A DNA stretch of 5,116 nt from positions 1-5,116 of the forward strand of contig JAFTBL010000239.1 of NCBI GenBank assembly GCA_017455225.1. The letters are read 5' to 3'. Position 1 is the stretch's first letter. Each line of letters starts with the position of its first letter. Both the position numbers and the translations under genes were made by a program. This document shows, in pieces, positions 1 to 5,116 of this stretch. The stretch comes from Oscillospiraceae bacterium (GTDB lineage Bacteria; Bacillota_A; Clostridia; Oscillospirales; Oscillospiraceae). Under the pieces are notes generated by a model. It was given only the letters and a program-made list of their open reading frames with translations. It did no database searches and was not told the origin of the DNA.

Positions 1-1284
1 GCCGGCCACGCTGCCGATGTAGGCAAACACGCCGCTGCCGTCGCCCATTTTCACCTGGAAGCCGCCGGCGTTGACCACCTTGGTCATCAGGCCGGGGTTG
101 AAGCTGTCGCTTTCGCCGTCGTTCACTATCAGGCGCATATCCTCCTCGCCCGCTTCGGGCGCAGGAGCGGTCTTGGAGAAGCCGTTGATGGTCACCTGGT
201 TGGCGTTCACCAGTTGCCCCAGCGCAGCGCCATAATTCTTCGGTTCAGCGGTAATCGCTGCCTGCGCCTCAGCCACAGCGGCCTTGTTGGTAGCCAGCGC
301 GGTCAACTCGCTGGACAACAGCGGGGTGCCGGACAGGCCGGCCGCGGTGGCATAGTCGGAAATAGCGCTAACAGCAGCATCAGCGTTGGCTGCGCTATCG
401 ATCGCGGCGACGGCCGCCGTGTAAGCAGCCGGATCGGCGATCTTGCTCACCGCAACCTTCAGCAGCGCCTTATAGGCGGCGTCAATGTTGCCCAGCGCGG
501 TATTGGCCGCCGCGACCAGGTTTTCAACCGCGGTCGCCTGCGTCGTGCTCAGTTCCTGATTCTGGGCCTGTGCCGTCAGGGCGCTGGAGAGCTCGCTGCC
601 GTTGGCGGCCAGCGCATTGCTCATGCCCACGCGGGCGGCGTTCAGCTTGCTGTTGTACTCGCTGCGGTGGGTAATGGCGCCCGTCTGCTGGGCAGACAGG
701 TTGTCGTTGGAGCCGACAGCGCGCACGCCGTACGTCAGCCGCTCACCGTTGTATGCCCAGCCGTTTTCGCTGTAGCTGCCGGAGGCATAGGTGGTGCCAT
801 CCACCGTGGCGACGCGGCCGTCCGCGCCGTACACAGCGGTCCTCAGCAGGTTGGCAGCTACGACCTTGGTCGTGTCGTTCGGCATGAAGTTCAGGCGGGC
901 GGGCATCAGCTTGATGGTCTGCAGGCCGTAAGTGCTGTCGCTCAGATCCACCAGGTTGCCCCAGGTGAGGTTGGCCTTAGTGACCACCTGCTCAGCGGAA
1001 CTGTCACCCACGGCGGAAGAGATCTTGCTCAGATCCGCATAGGTGCCGCCATCCGTCCAGTTGTTTTCGCCGTCCTCCTGCCAATCGCTGTTCAGAAGGG
1101 CGATCTCCAGGTTGCCGTTTGCGCCTACGCTGGTGCTGATGCCGGTGATTTCCGGCGCCGTAGACAGTGTGAACCACGCGTACGTGGAGGACACCACCAT
1201 GATCGACGCCACCAACAGCATCGCCACGGCGCCCATCAGCTTTTTGCGGACGCCGCCATAGGACTTCGTCTGTTCTTTCGTCAT
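1..1284 (-). CDS. SipW-class signal surface protein, Ala-rich (3' end beyond window)
   Basis: The frame opens with ATG at 1284 and stays open to base 1, giving 428 visible residues; the C-terminus lies outside the window. AAGGAG sits 7 nt before the ATG and fixes the start. A basic stretch (R13-K15) and a hydrophobic helix (about 16-33) lead into S33-T-Y-A-W-F38, the form seen in SipW-dependent signal peptides of TasA-like proteins. The next part (S41-TAPEITG, then VGANGNLEIAL at 53-63) resembles a family of clostridial surface proteins that I recall but cannot name. Residues 64-190 look like a beta-rich globular domain. Residues about 195-345 are Ala/Asn/Ser-rich, low in Pro and probably helical or coiled coil, and residues 360-428 look beta-rich again. 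The likely role is an exported fibre, matrix or wall protein processed by a SipW-type peptidase, which is not encoded in the window. The function is inferred; the signal segment is the firm part. Confidence 0.85.
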   Translation of the reverse strand, partial: MTKEQTKSYGGVRKKLMGAVAMLLVASIMVVSSTYAWFTLSTAPEITGISTSVGANGNLEIALLNSDWQEDGENNWTDGGTYADLSKISSAVGDSSAEQVVTKANLTWGNLVDLSDSTYGLQTIKLMPARLNFMPNDTTKVVAANLLRTAVYGADGRVATVDGTTYASGSYSENGWAYNGERLTYGVRAVGSNDNLSAQQTGAITHRSEYNSKLNAARVGMSNALAANGSELSSALTAQAQNQELSTTQATAVENLVAAANTALGNIDAAYKALLKVAVSKIADPAAYTAAVAAIDSAANADAAVSAISDYATAAGLSGTPLLSSELTALATNKAAVAEAQAAITAEPKNYGAALGQLVNANQVTINGFSKTAPAPEAGEEDMRLIVNDGESDSFNPGLMTKVVNAGGFQVKMGDGSGVFAYIGSVAG

Positions 1285-1291
1285 CGTCTTT

Positions 1292-1297
1292 CTCCTT
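1292..1297 (-). promoter_or_regulatory. Ribosome binding site of the SipW-class surface protein gene
   Basis: AAGGAG on the minus strand, 7 nt from the ATG at 1284. It is a strong Shine-Dalgarno match and supports that start over later in-frame codons. Confidence 0.85.
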
Positions 1298-1304
1298 TCG
1301 AGTT

Positions 1305-1329
1305 CTGCGTGTTTTACCTCCCGCCGGAG
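1305..1329. repeat. 25-bp direct repeat, copy next to the surface gene start
   Basis: The 25 bases at 1305-1329 are identical to those at 1532-1556, in the same orientation and 227 bp apart. The shared core contains CCTCCCGCCGGAG. On the transcribed (minus) strand this gives a GGGAGGT that looks like a ribosome binding site but has no start codon after it. This copy lies just upstream of the true binding site at 1292-1297. Confidence 0.8.
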
Positions 1330-1445
1330 ATCGTTGTGGTTCCTCACGTCCTCGGTCTGCGCCGCAAGCGGCATTGAAGGGTCGTTGCCCGTGGCGCTCC
1401 ATAGAGAACGGGCCTGCCCGCACCTGACTTCGGGTGTTGGCGAGC

Positions 1446-1476
1446 CCGTAGGAACGGGCACACCCATTCCCTACGG
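1446..1476 (-). other. Strong hairpin, 13 bp with one bulge
   Basis: On the minus strand CCGTAGG pairs with CCTACGG, one G is bulged, and AATGGG then pairs with CCCGTT (one T-G pair) around a TGTG loop. No U-tract follows, so it is not an intrinsic terminator. It may be part of a leader RNA or the core of a palindromic intergenic repeat. Confidence 0.7.
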
Positions 1477-1508
1477 CAACGCCATCATCCGCCGCCCACT
1501 GTGCAGCA

Positions 1509-1520
1509 GGGCCGAAGCCC
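1509..1520 (-). other. Small hairpin with UUCG tetraloop
   Basis: On the minus strand GGGC-TTCG-GCCC forms a 4-bp stem closed by C-G over UUCG, a known extra-stable RNA loop. On the plus strand the loop would be CGAA, without that special stability. This suggests the minus strand is the structured transcript. Confidence 0.55.
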
Positions 1521-1531
1521 GTGAGGTTTGC

Positions 1532-1556
1532 CTGCGTGTTTTACCTCCCGCCGGAG
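1532..1556. repeat. 25-bp direct repeat, distal copy with perfect dyad
   Basis: This is the second identical copy of the 25-bp repeat at 1305-1329. Here the flanking bases complete a dyad: TACCTCC (1542-1548), loop CGCC, GGAGGTA (1553-1559). In the other copy the stem is only 4 bp before a mismatch. No T-run follows on either strand, so it does not look like an intrinsic terminator. Confidence 0.8.
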
Positions 1557-1617
1557 GTATGTAAACGGCAGAGATGGCTGCCGCTGCATACCGAAATCGT
1601 CTTGCGCCGTGGGTGGA

Positions 1618-2787
1618 TCAGTCCGTGTTCCACCACAGCAGATCGCCCAAAAAGCGATCAAGCCACGTTTCCTGCTCCTCTTCCTGCTCCTCGCCCAGCA
1701 GGCGGATGCTCATCTCCATCCCCAGATGGCCGCCGATCAGGTCGTCCGTGCACTGGGGATCGTCCCCCTCCAGCCACATGAGCACAGTGTACTTGTGTAC
1801 CTCATCCGGCAAAACGCCGGTCTGTGTGCCGCTGGCCAGCGTGACGGGGGACTCGAACATGTAGGGGATCACGCGGTAATATGCCACCTCGCCCGCCTGG
1901 CGCAGCAATTCGAACTGCTCCGCGTCCTCCATAAATTCCAGCAGTCCGGGATTGGGGTATCCGCGGCGGGTATCGTCCCGGCCGGGCAGCGCTTCCTCCC
2001 CGCCGGAGGCGGACTCCTCGGCAAAGATGCGACCCGCGCCGTCTTCAAACACGATGACCCACGCGGCGCTGCTCACGTCCTTGCTTTCGGAATTGAAATT
2101 GATGCTCCACTCGTAGCTGACCGTTCGGTCGCCCTCGTTGCGCACGTAGAAGGTATAGGCAAAATAGTCGCCGTTGTGGGAGCCGTCCGTCTGATCCACC
2201 GTGACGGGAATGTCGCTGATGGACACGCAGGGGATGTTCTCCGCCGGGGCGCTGAAAAGATGGGTGGTGGGCTGGGCAAAATCCTCCGTTTCGCTGAGGA
2301 CAAAACCGGCCTCAAACAAACTCTCCGACATGTTGACGGTAAAGTGTCCGCGCATCTGCACCGCCCACGAGAGCACCGCCAGCAAAAACATCAGCAGCAG
2401 CGCCGCGCCCAGCAGAGCCAGCAGACCCTTCCCGTGGAAAAACCATGTGAAAAACGCAAACGGCCTGCGCTTGTCAAAATAGAGACCCAGACTGGACGCC
2501 AGCAGCTCGAACTCTTTTTTGGTGTAGATCCGCTGCGCGCGCATCTCGGCGCGCAGTTTTTTGCGCCCGTCCTTGATCTCCTGCACCTCGGTGCGCGTCA
2601 GCTCCGTGTTGGCACGGGTGCGCTTGAACAGCCGGCGCTGCCGCTCCTCCGGCGGGATCTCCCGCTTTACAGAGGCCGCCGGGGGCGCCTTCACGTCCGG
2701 TCTGGCCTTGCGGCGGGGCGAGGGGTCAGACGGCGCTGCCGCCTCTTTTTTGATCTCGTCCGGTATATGATCGTATGGCGTTGCCAT
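1618..2787 (-). CDS. Membrane protein with basic cytoplasmic N-terminus and TasA/camelysin-like ectodomain
   Basis: The protein has 389 residues, an ATG start and a TGA stop. GGGAGGA lies 7 nt before the ATG. Residues 1-40 are Pro/Ala-rich and residues 41-90 are strongly basic (many Arg and Lys), probably helical and cytoplasmic. One membrane helix spans about 119-144, giving an N-in, C-out topology with no cleavable signal. The ectodomain (145-365) holds short motifs that I associate with TasA/camelysin-type beta domains: a 'GDYFAYTFYVRNEG' strand pair at 206-219 and 'WLEGDDPQCTDDLIGG' at 338-353. Cys187 and Cys346 could form a disulfide. The tail (366-389) is acidic and then Trp-rich. It lies 71 bp after the degenerate HD-GYP/EAL gene, likely in the same operon. 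A plausible role is anchor, assembly or accessory factor for a surface fibre whose cytoplasmic tail can receive a signal. The family match is from memory of motifs, so the function is tentative; the gene and topology are firm. Confidence 0.88.
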   Translation of the reverse strand: MATPYDHIPDEIKKEAAAPSDPSPRRKARPDVKAPPAASVKREIPPEERQRRLFKRTRANTELTRTEVQEIKDGRKKLRAEMRAQRIYTKKEFELLASSLGLYFDKRRPFAFFTWFFHGKGLLALLGAALLLMFLLAVLSWAVQMRGHFTVNMSESLFEAGFVLSETEDFAQPTTHLFSAPAENIPCVSISDIPVTVDQTDGSHNGDYFAYTFYVRNEGDRTVSYEWSINFNSESKDVSSAAWVIVFEDGAGRIFAEESASGGEEALPGRDDTRRGYPNPGLLEFMEDAEQFELLRQAGEVAYYRVIPYMFESPVTLASGTQTGVLPDEVHKYTVLMWLEGDDPQCTDDLIGGHLGMEMSIRLLGEEQEEEQETWLDRFLGDLLWWNTD

Positions 2788-2794
2788 AAACCGT

Positions 2795-2801
2795 TCCTCC
2801 C
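2795..2801 (-). promoter_or_regulatory. Ribosome binding site of the TasA-like membrane protein gene
   Basis: GGGAGGA on the minus strand, 7 nt before the ATG at 2787. It lies in the 71-bp gap after the upstream gene's TGA, where I see no promoter or terminator. Confidence 0.85.
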
Positions 2802-2858
2802 GACGCTGCCGCGCCGCCGCAGCGGATGGCGCGCCGTTCTACCCGACCGCCTGCGGGA

Positions 2859-4325
2859 TCAGTTCCCCCGCTCCCGCAGCAAACAATCGCGGATCATCTC
2901 ATCTTCCTCTACCGCCACGCCCACCGCCGGGCCGCTGGCGGCATATACGCCGCAGTCACTGAGCCAGCGGGCGGTGCCTTCGCTGTCCACCTCGCCGCCC
3001 AGCAGCGTGAAGTCCTCCTGGCGCAGCCGCTTCATCAGTTCCGCCGTGTCCTGCTGCAGGTACAGCTTGGACTTGCAGCGGATGTGGCTGATGCCCACGG
3101 CTTTTACGTCGTCCGCCGGGCAGAGAGACGGCTCGTATCCGTCCAGCACCAGCGTCACGCCGTTGCGCGCATAGCGGGCGATCGTCTCGCGCACGCCCTT
3201 GCCCGCCATGGCAAAGGTGAGCGCGTCCACTGTCAAATACAGCTTGCTCTTGTCCACGGGCTGGTCTTCAAACAGCTCCGCAAACCGCTTGAGCTGGCTG
3301 GGCGCGCGATAGAATTCCGGCAGCATGGGAAGCAGGATCCCCTGCGCGGCCAAACGGCAGTTCTGCATCCGCAGCAGCGCATCCGCCGCCTCATACAGCA
3401 GGTAAAAACTTACGTCCACCGTCAATTCGGTGCGGCGCAGCAGGTCTGCCGCCGCTGACAGCGGCTCTGTCGCTCCGTCCCTGCCGGCAATGCCGCCGAT
3501 CCACGGCTCCGCCTCATACAGCAGCACCTTGCCGCTGCGCCCGTCCGCCATGGGGCGGTACCGCAAGCCCATGGGGCGACTCTTTCGCTTTTCCACCAGC
3601 GGAATGGTCTTGGGCAGCGTGAGAGAATAGTGAATGTACTTGTTGTACACGCTTCGGCATTTGCCGCGGCAGTTTTTCAGCACCCGGATCAGCGCCGGGT
3701 TCCAGTCGGCGTCCTCGCCGGCATAAATGGCGTCCAGCGCCTCTGTAAACGGATCTTCCGACTTGGTTTCCGCCGCCAGATGGTCCAGTTCCTTGGCCAG
3801 CCCCACGATTTGGGCGATGGGGCTGATGGCGCTGCCCTTGCGGCCCTCCGGAAAGCCGCTGCCGTTCCAGCGCTCCATGTGCTGCAGGCAGCTCTCCCGC
3901 TGCATGCGCCACGGCACGTTGGTCGTTTCCGGCTCCGGCGCGGACAGGCCGCGCTTCTCCCGGTCATAGGCGTTGCTCTCCTGCAAGGCGGCGATCAGAT
4001 CGCAGCCGTCGGTGGTGTACTTGCGGTACACCGCCCGCTCCTCCTCGGTGAAATCGTCGCGCCACAGCTGATATTCCGGCGGGACAAGCGCTTTGCCCAA
4101 CTGGTGATACATGCCGCACTTGTACGCCAGATCGGCATAGCGGCCCTGCATCTGCGACTCGCCCGCGCTCGTTCCGGCGCAGAAGCCGTCCTCGCAGGCC
4201 TGCAAAAACAGCACCCGCGTATACGCCGCCACACGCACCGATTGCTGGCGCACCACCGGGGCAAGACCGCGAAACGCGTCCTCCCAGCTTTCAAAATATG
4301 TTCGTTTCCAAACCTGTTCCGCCAC
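2859..4325 (-). CDS. Degenerate HD-GYP + EAL protein, probable c-di-GMP-type receptor without catalysis
   Basis: With the GTG start at 4325 the protein has 488 residues and no signal or membrane helix, so it is cytoplasmic. Residues about 20-185 follow the HD-GYP pattern. The first His is Gln28 (QSVRVAAY), HD is His74-Gln75 with Lys78 kept (HQLGK), and the next His is Tyr103. HHExxDGxGYP has become HMERWNGSGFP (149-159), and the late vaD Asp is Lys178. Residues about 255-478 follow an EAL domain. The EAL motif is YEAE (270-273) with its Glu kept, and DDFG is LDGYEPS (394-400). The lKiD Lys and Asp are Arg416 and Lys418, and AEGVE is GGEVD (443-447). Intact versions of both domains hydrolyse c-di-GMP. 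Loss of most metal ligands in both argues for binding or scaffolding instead. The gene sits between two membrane-protein genes, 39 bp after one and 71 bp before the other. A further in-frame GTG at 4367 overlaps the previous stop but lacks a binding site. The domain calls are by motif alignment by eye. Confidence 0.85.
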   Translation of the reverse strand: MAEQVWKRTYFESWEDAFRGLAPVVRQQSVRVAAYTRVLFLQACEDGFCAGTSAGESQMQGRYADLAYKCGMYHQLGKALVPPEYQLWRDDFTEEERAVYRKYTTDGCDLIAALQESNAYDREKRGLSAPEPETTNVPWRMQRESCLQHMERWNGSGFPEGRKGSAISPIAQIVGLAKELDHLAAETKSEDPFTEALDAIYAGEDADWNPALIRVLKNCRGKCRSVYNKYIHYSLTLPKTIPLVEKRKSRPMGLRYRPMADGRSGKVLLYEAEPWIGGIAGRDGATEPLSAAADLLRRTELTVDVSFYLLYEAADALLRMQNCRLAAQGILLPMLPEFYRAPSQLKRFAELFEDQPVDKSKLYLTVDALTFAMAGKGVRETIARYARNGVTLVLDGYEPSLCPADDVKAVGISHIRCKSKLYLQQDTAELMKRLRQEDFTLLGGEVDSEGTARWLSDCGVYAASGPAVGVAVEEDEMIRDCLLRERGN

Positions 4326-4334
4326 CGTTTTCTG

Positions 4335-4340
4335 CTCCTT
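4335..4340 (-). promoter_or_regulatory. Ribosome binding site that decides the HD-GYP/EAL start
   Basis: AAGGAG on the minus strand lies 9 nt before the GTG at 4325. The earlier GTG at 4367, which would overlap the upstream TGA as GTGA, has only a GACGACGACGC stretch before it and would add 14 unremarkable residues. The later start is therefore preferred, though coupling through the overlap cannot be excluded. Confidence 0.65.
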
Positions 4341-4363
4341 CTGTCCGTGCGCGGCGCGCGCCG

Positions 4364-5116
4364 TCACGCGTCGTCGTCAATGTCATAATCCACCAGCGGG
4401 GTGGAATCCTGCTCCCGCCGGATGCGGCCCTTGGCCACCACTACGATCACCACCAGGCACACCACGTTGACGGTGAGGCTGACGATGAACAGGACGGGCC
4501 ACAGGTCGTGGGACTTGACGTTGCAGTAGTCGGTCCCCTGTCCTTCCAGCAGGCGCGACGTCAAATTGTTCAACTGCTCCACCTGCGCATCCACCGTCGT
4601 CTGATCGGCGCCGGTCTCCATCAGCGCGTTGCCTGCGTTCAGCGCGTCAAACAGCGCGATCCACAAACGGGGCTGGCTGAGACTGAACTCCTCGTTTTCT
4701 CCCAGCGCCCGCGCACGCGCCAGCGCGGAAATCAAATCGGTATACTGCACCGCCGTCAGCTTTTCAATGGCCTCGTTCAGTGCCTTTACCGCCTCGTTGA
4801 TCTCGTTTTGATCCTTGCTTTCCAGCTTCTCTCTGGCGCTTTCCACCTGGGACTGCAGCGTTCGCCACTGGGCGGTGGGATACTGGTCTCCGTCCAGCGC
4901 CTCCGCCTCCTTGATCTTGGCGTTCAGCGCAGCGGTGTCGATCTTCGGCTCCTCCGTCACCACCGGGTCCACCGGCTCCGAAACGGTACTGCCGCCTCCA
5001 CTGGAGCCGCCGCTGCCGCCGGAACCGCCGCCGGAACTGCCGCCTCCACCGGAGCCGCCACTGCCGCCGGAACTGCCACCTCCACCGGAGCCGCCGCTGC
5101 CGCCGGAACCGCCGCC
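4364..5116 (-). CDS. C-terminal part of a FIVAR-type surface protein with Gly/Ser linker and membrane anchor (5' end beyond window)
   Basis: The frame is open at base 5116 and ends with TGA at 4366-4364; 250 residues are visible. The GTG at 4972 is internal, because the frame continues upstream without a stop. Visible residues 1-43 are only Gly and Ser and form a flexible linker. Two helical modules follow, at about 59-122 and 125-191. They fit the FIVAR pattern, with a Trp or Tyr-x-x-x-Trp start (YPTAQW, then LSQPRLW), a mid 'DQ-x-x-V/I' and a closing 'L..AI.KL'-like helix. FIVAR modules are common spacers in Gram-positive surface proteins. A membrane helix (about 204-228) is followed by KGRIRR and an acidic tail ending DYDIDDDA, so the C-terminus is cytoplasmic. 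There is no LPXTG sortase motif. The missing N-terminal part probably carries the ligand-binding or fibre domains. The tail and the downstream cytoplasmic gene suggest a link across the membrane, which is inference. Confidence 0.87.
   Translation of the reverse strand, partial: GGGSGGSGGSGGGGSSGGSGGSGGGGSSGGGSGGSGGSSGGGSTVSEPVDPVVTEEPKIDTAALNAKIKEAEALDGDQYPTAQWRTLQSQVESAREKLESKDQNEINEAVKALNEAIEKLTAVQYTDLISALARARALGENEEFSLSQPRLWIALFDALNAGNALMETGADQTTVDAQVEQLNNLTSRLLEGQGTDYCNVKSHDLWPVLFIVSLTVNVVCLVVIVVVAKGRIRREQDSTPLVDYDIDDDA
4988..5116 (-). repeat. Tandem 36-bp coding repeat (Gly/Ser linker), continues beyond window
   Basis: Three 36-bp units, each 12 codons encoding SGGSGGSGGGGS or a close variant, lie at 5072-5107, 5036-5071 and 4988-5023. 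A 12-bp unit (TCCGGCGGCGGT) sits between the last two (5024-5035), and part of another lies at 5108-5116. The first two units differ at two third-codon positions, and the last has one Gly-to-Ser change. Near identity at the DNA level suggests recent expansion by slippage or unequal recombination, so length may vary among strains. Confidence 0.9.

Larger units (their letters stand above)
1285..1617 (-). other. 333-bp non-coding gap with several hairpins; possible structured leader or repeat element
   Basis: No supportable gene lies between the membrane protein stop (1618) and the next start (1284). The gap holds two copies of a 25-bp direct repeat and several inverted repeats. These are a GGGC-TTCG-GCCC hairpin at 1509-1520, a long hairpin at 1446-1476, a GCCGC-AA-GCGGC dyad at 1361-1372 and the dyad at 1542-1559. 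CGTTGCC at 1383-1389 can also pair with GGCAACG at 1475-1481, which overlaps the long hairpin and would compete with it. The TTCG loop closed by C-G is the very stable form only when the minus strand is the RNA, which fits a leader for the downstream gene. A dispersed palindromic intergenic repeat or MITE-like remnant is the main alternative. I see no convincing promoter or terminator in it. Confidence 0.55.

Noticed and set aside
214..1377. Long open frame of 387 codons on the plus strand
   Set aside because: It is antisense to the SipW-class gene, whose signal segment, ribosome binding site and domain-like sequence are convincing. The plus-strand product is Arg/Gly/His-rich low-complexity sequence typical of a GC-rich shadow frame.
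1004..1423. Minus-strand open frame of 139 codons overlapping the SipW-class gene start
   Set aside because: It is out of frame with the real gene, starts within the repeat-rich gap without a binding site, and gives an Arg/Gly-rich product.
1542..1559. Possible intrinsic terminator from the 7-bp dyad
   Set aside because: No T-run follows the stem on either strand; the minus strand continues with AAAACACG.
1522..1560. Resemblance to a class I c-di-GMP riboswitch (minus strand ACACGCAGGCAAACC)
   Set aside because: The string recalls the ACGCA...GGCAAACC core, but it is a few bases short. The second conserved ACGCAAAG block and the GAAA loop are absent, and the CACGCAG part belongs to the 25-bp repeat.
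2828..2835. GGCGCGCC palindrome in the gap between two genes, considered as an operator or terminator stem
   Set aside because: It is an 8-bp GC palindrome without a loop, U-tract or second copy, expected by chance in GC-rich DNA.
1528..3174. Long open frame of 548 codons on the plus strand
   Set aside because: It runs antisense across two real genes and the gap between them, has no good ribosome binding site, and gives an Arg/His/Gln-rich product with no recognisable motif.
3630..4388. Plus-strand open frame of 252 codons antisense to the HD-GYP/EAL gene
   Set aside because: It spans the motif-bearing minus-strand frame and two gene ends; the composition is that of a shadow frame.

Overview
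The window is GC-rich and every gene I can support lies on the minus strand, so transcription runs from high to low coordinates. The proteins look like those of a gut-type, high-GC Clostridia relative (Oscillospiraceae or Christensenellales-like). The evidence is AGGAG-type ribosome binding sites, a SipW-class 'STYAWF' signal segment followed by a 'STAPEITG...VGANGNLEIAL' start, paired FIVAR-type helical modules, and a TasA/camelysin-like ectodomain. The taxonomic call is inference from protein style only.

Layout in order of transcription: (a) 5116-4364 is the 3' end of a large surface protein. It has a Gly/Ser linker built from a 36-bp tandem repeat, two FIVAR-like modules, one membrane helix and a short acidic cytoplasmic tail. 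(b) 4325-2859 is a soluble protein that reads as a degenerate HD-GYP domain followed by a degenerate EAL domain. Both are c-di-GMP phosphodiesterase folds, and here most catalytic residues are replaced. (c) 2787-1618 is a membrane protein with a long basic cytoplasmic N-terminus, one membrane helix and an extracellular domain resembling TasA/camelysin proteins. (d) 1617-1285 is a 333-bp gap with several hairpins and a 25-bp direct repeat. (e) 1284-1 is the 5' part of a secreted or surface protein with a SipW-class signal and an Ala-rich helical region.

The first three genes are tightly spaced (39 bp and 71 bp) and no intrinsic terminator is visible between any of the genes. They probably form one operon, with gene (e) either at its end or separately controlled by the structured gap. 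The most interesting reading is a cell-surface fibre or matrix system of the SipW/TasA kind with an enzymatically dead c-di-GMP-type receptor encoded inside the operon. That receptor could couple a cytoplasmic nucleotide signal to the membrane proteins, by analogy with LapD-like or PelD-like control in other bacteria. The parts are visible in the sequence; the coupling is inference. No RNA genes, CRISPR array, transposase or plus-strand gene was found.
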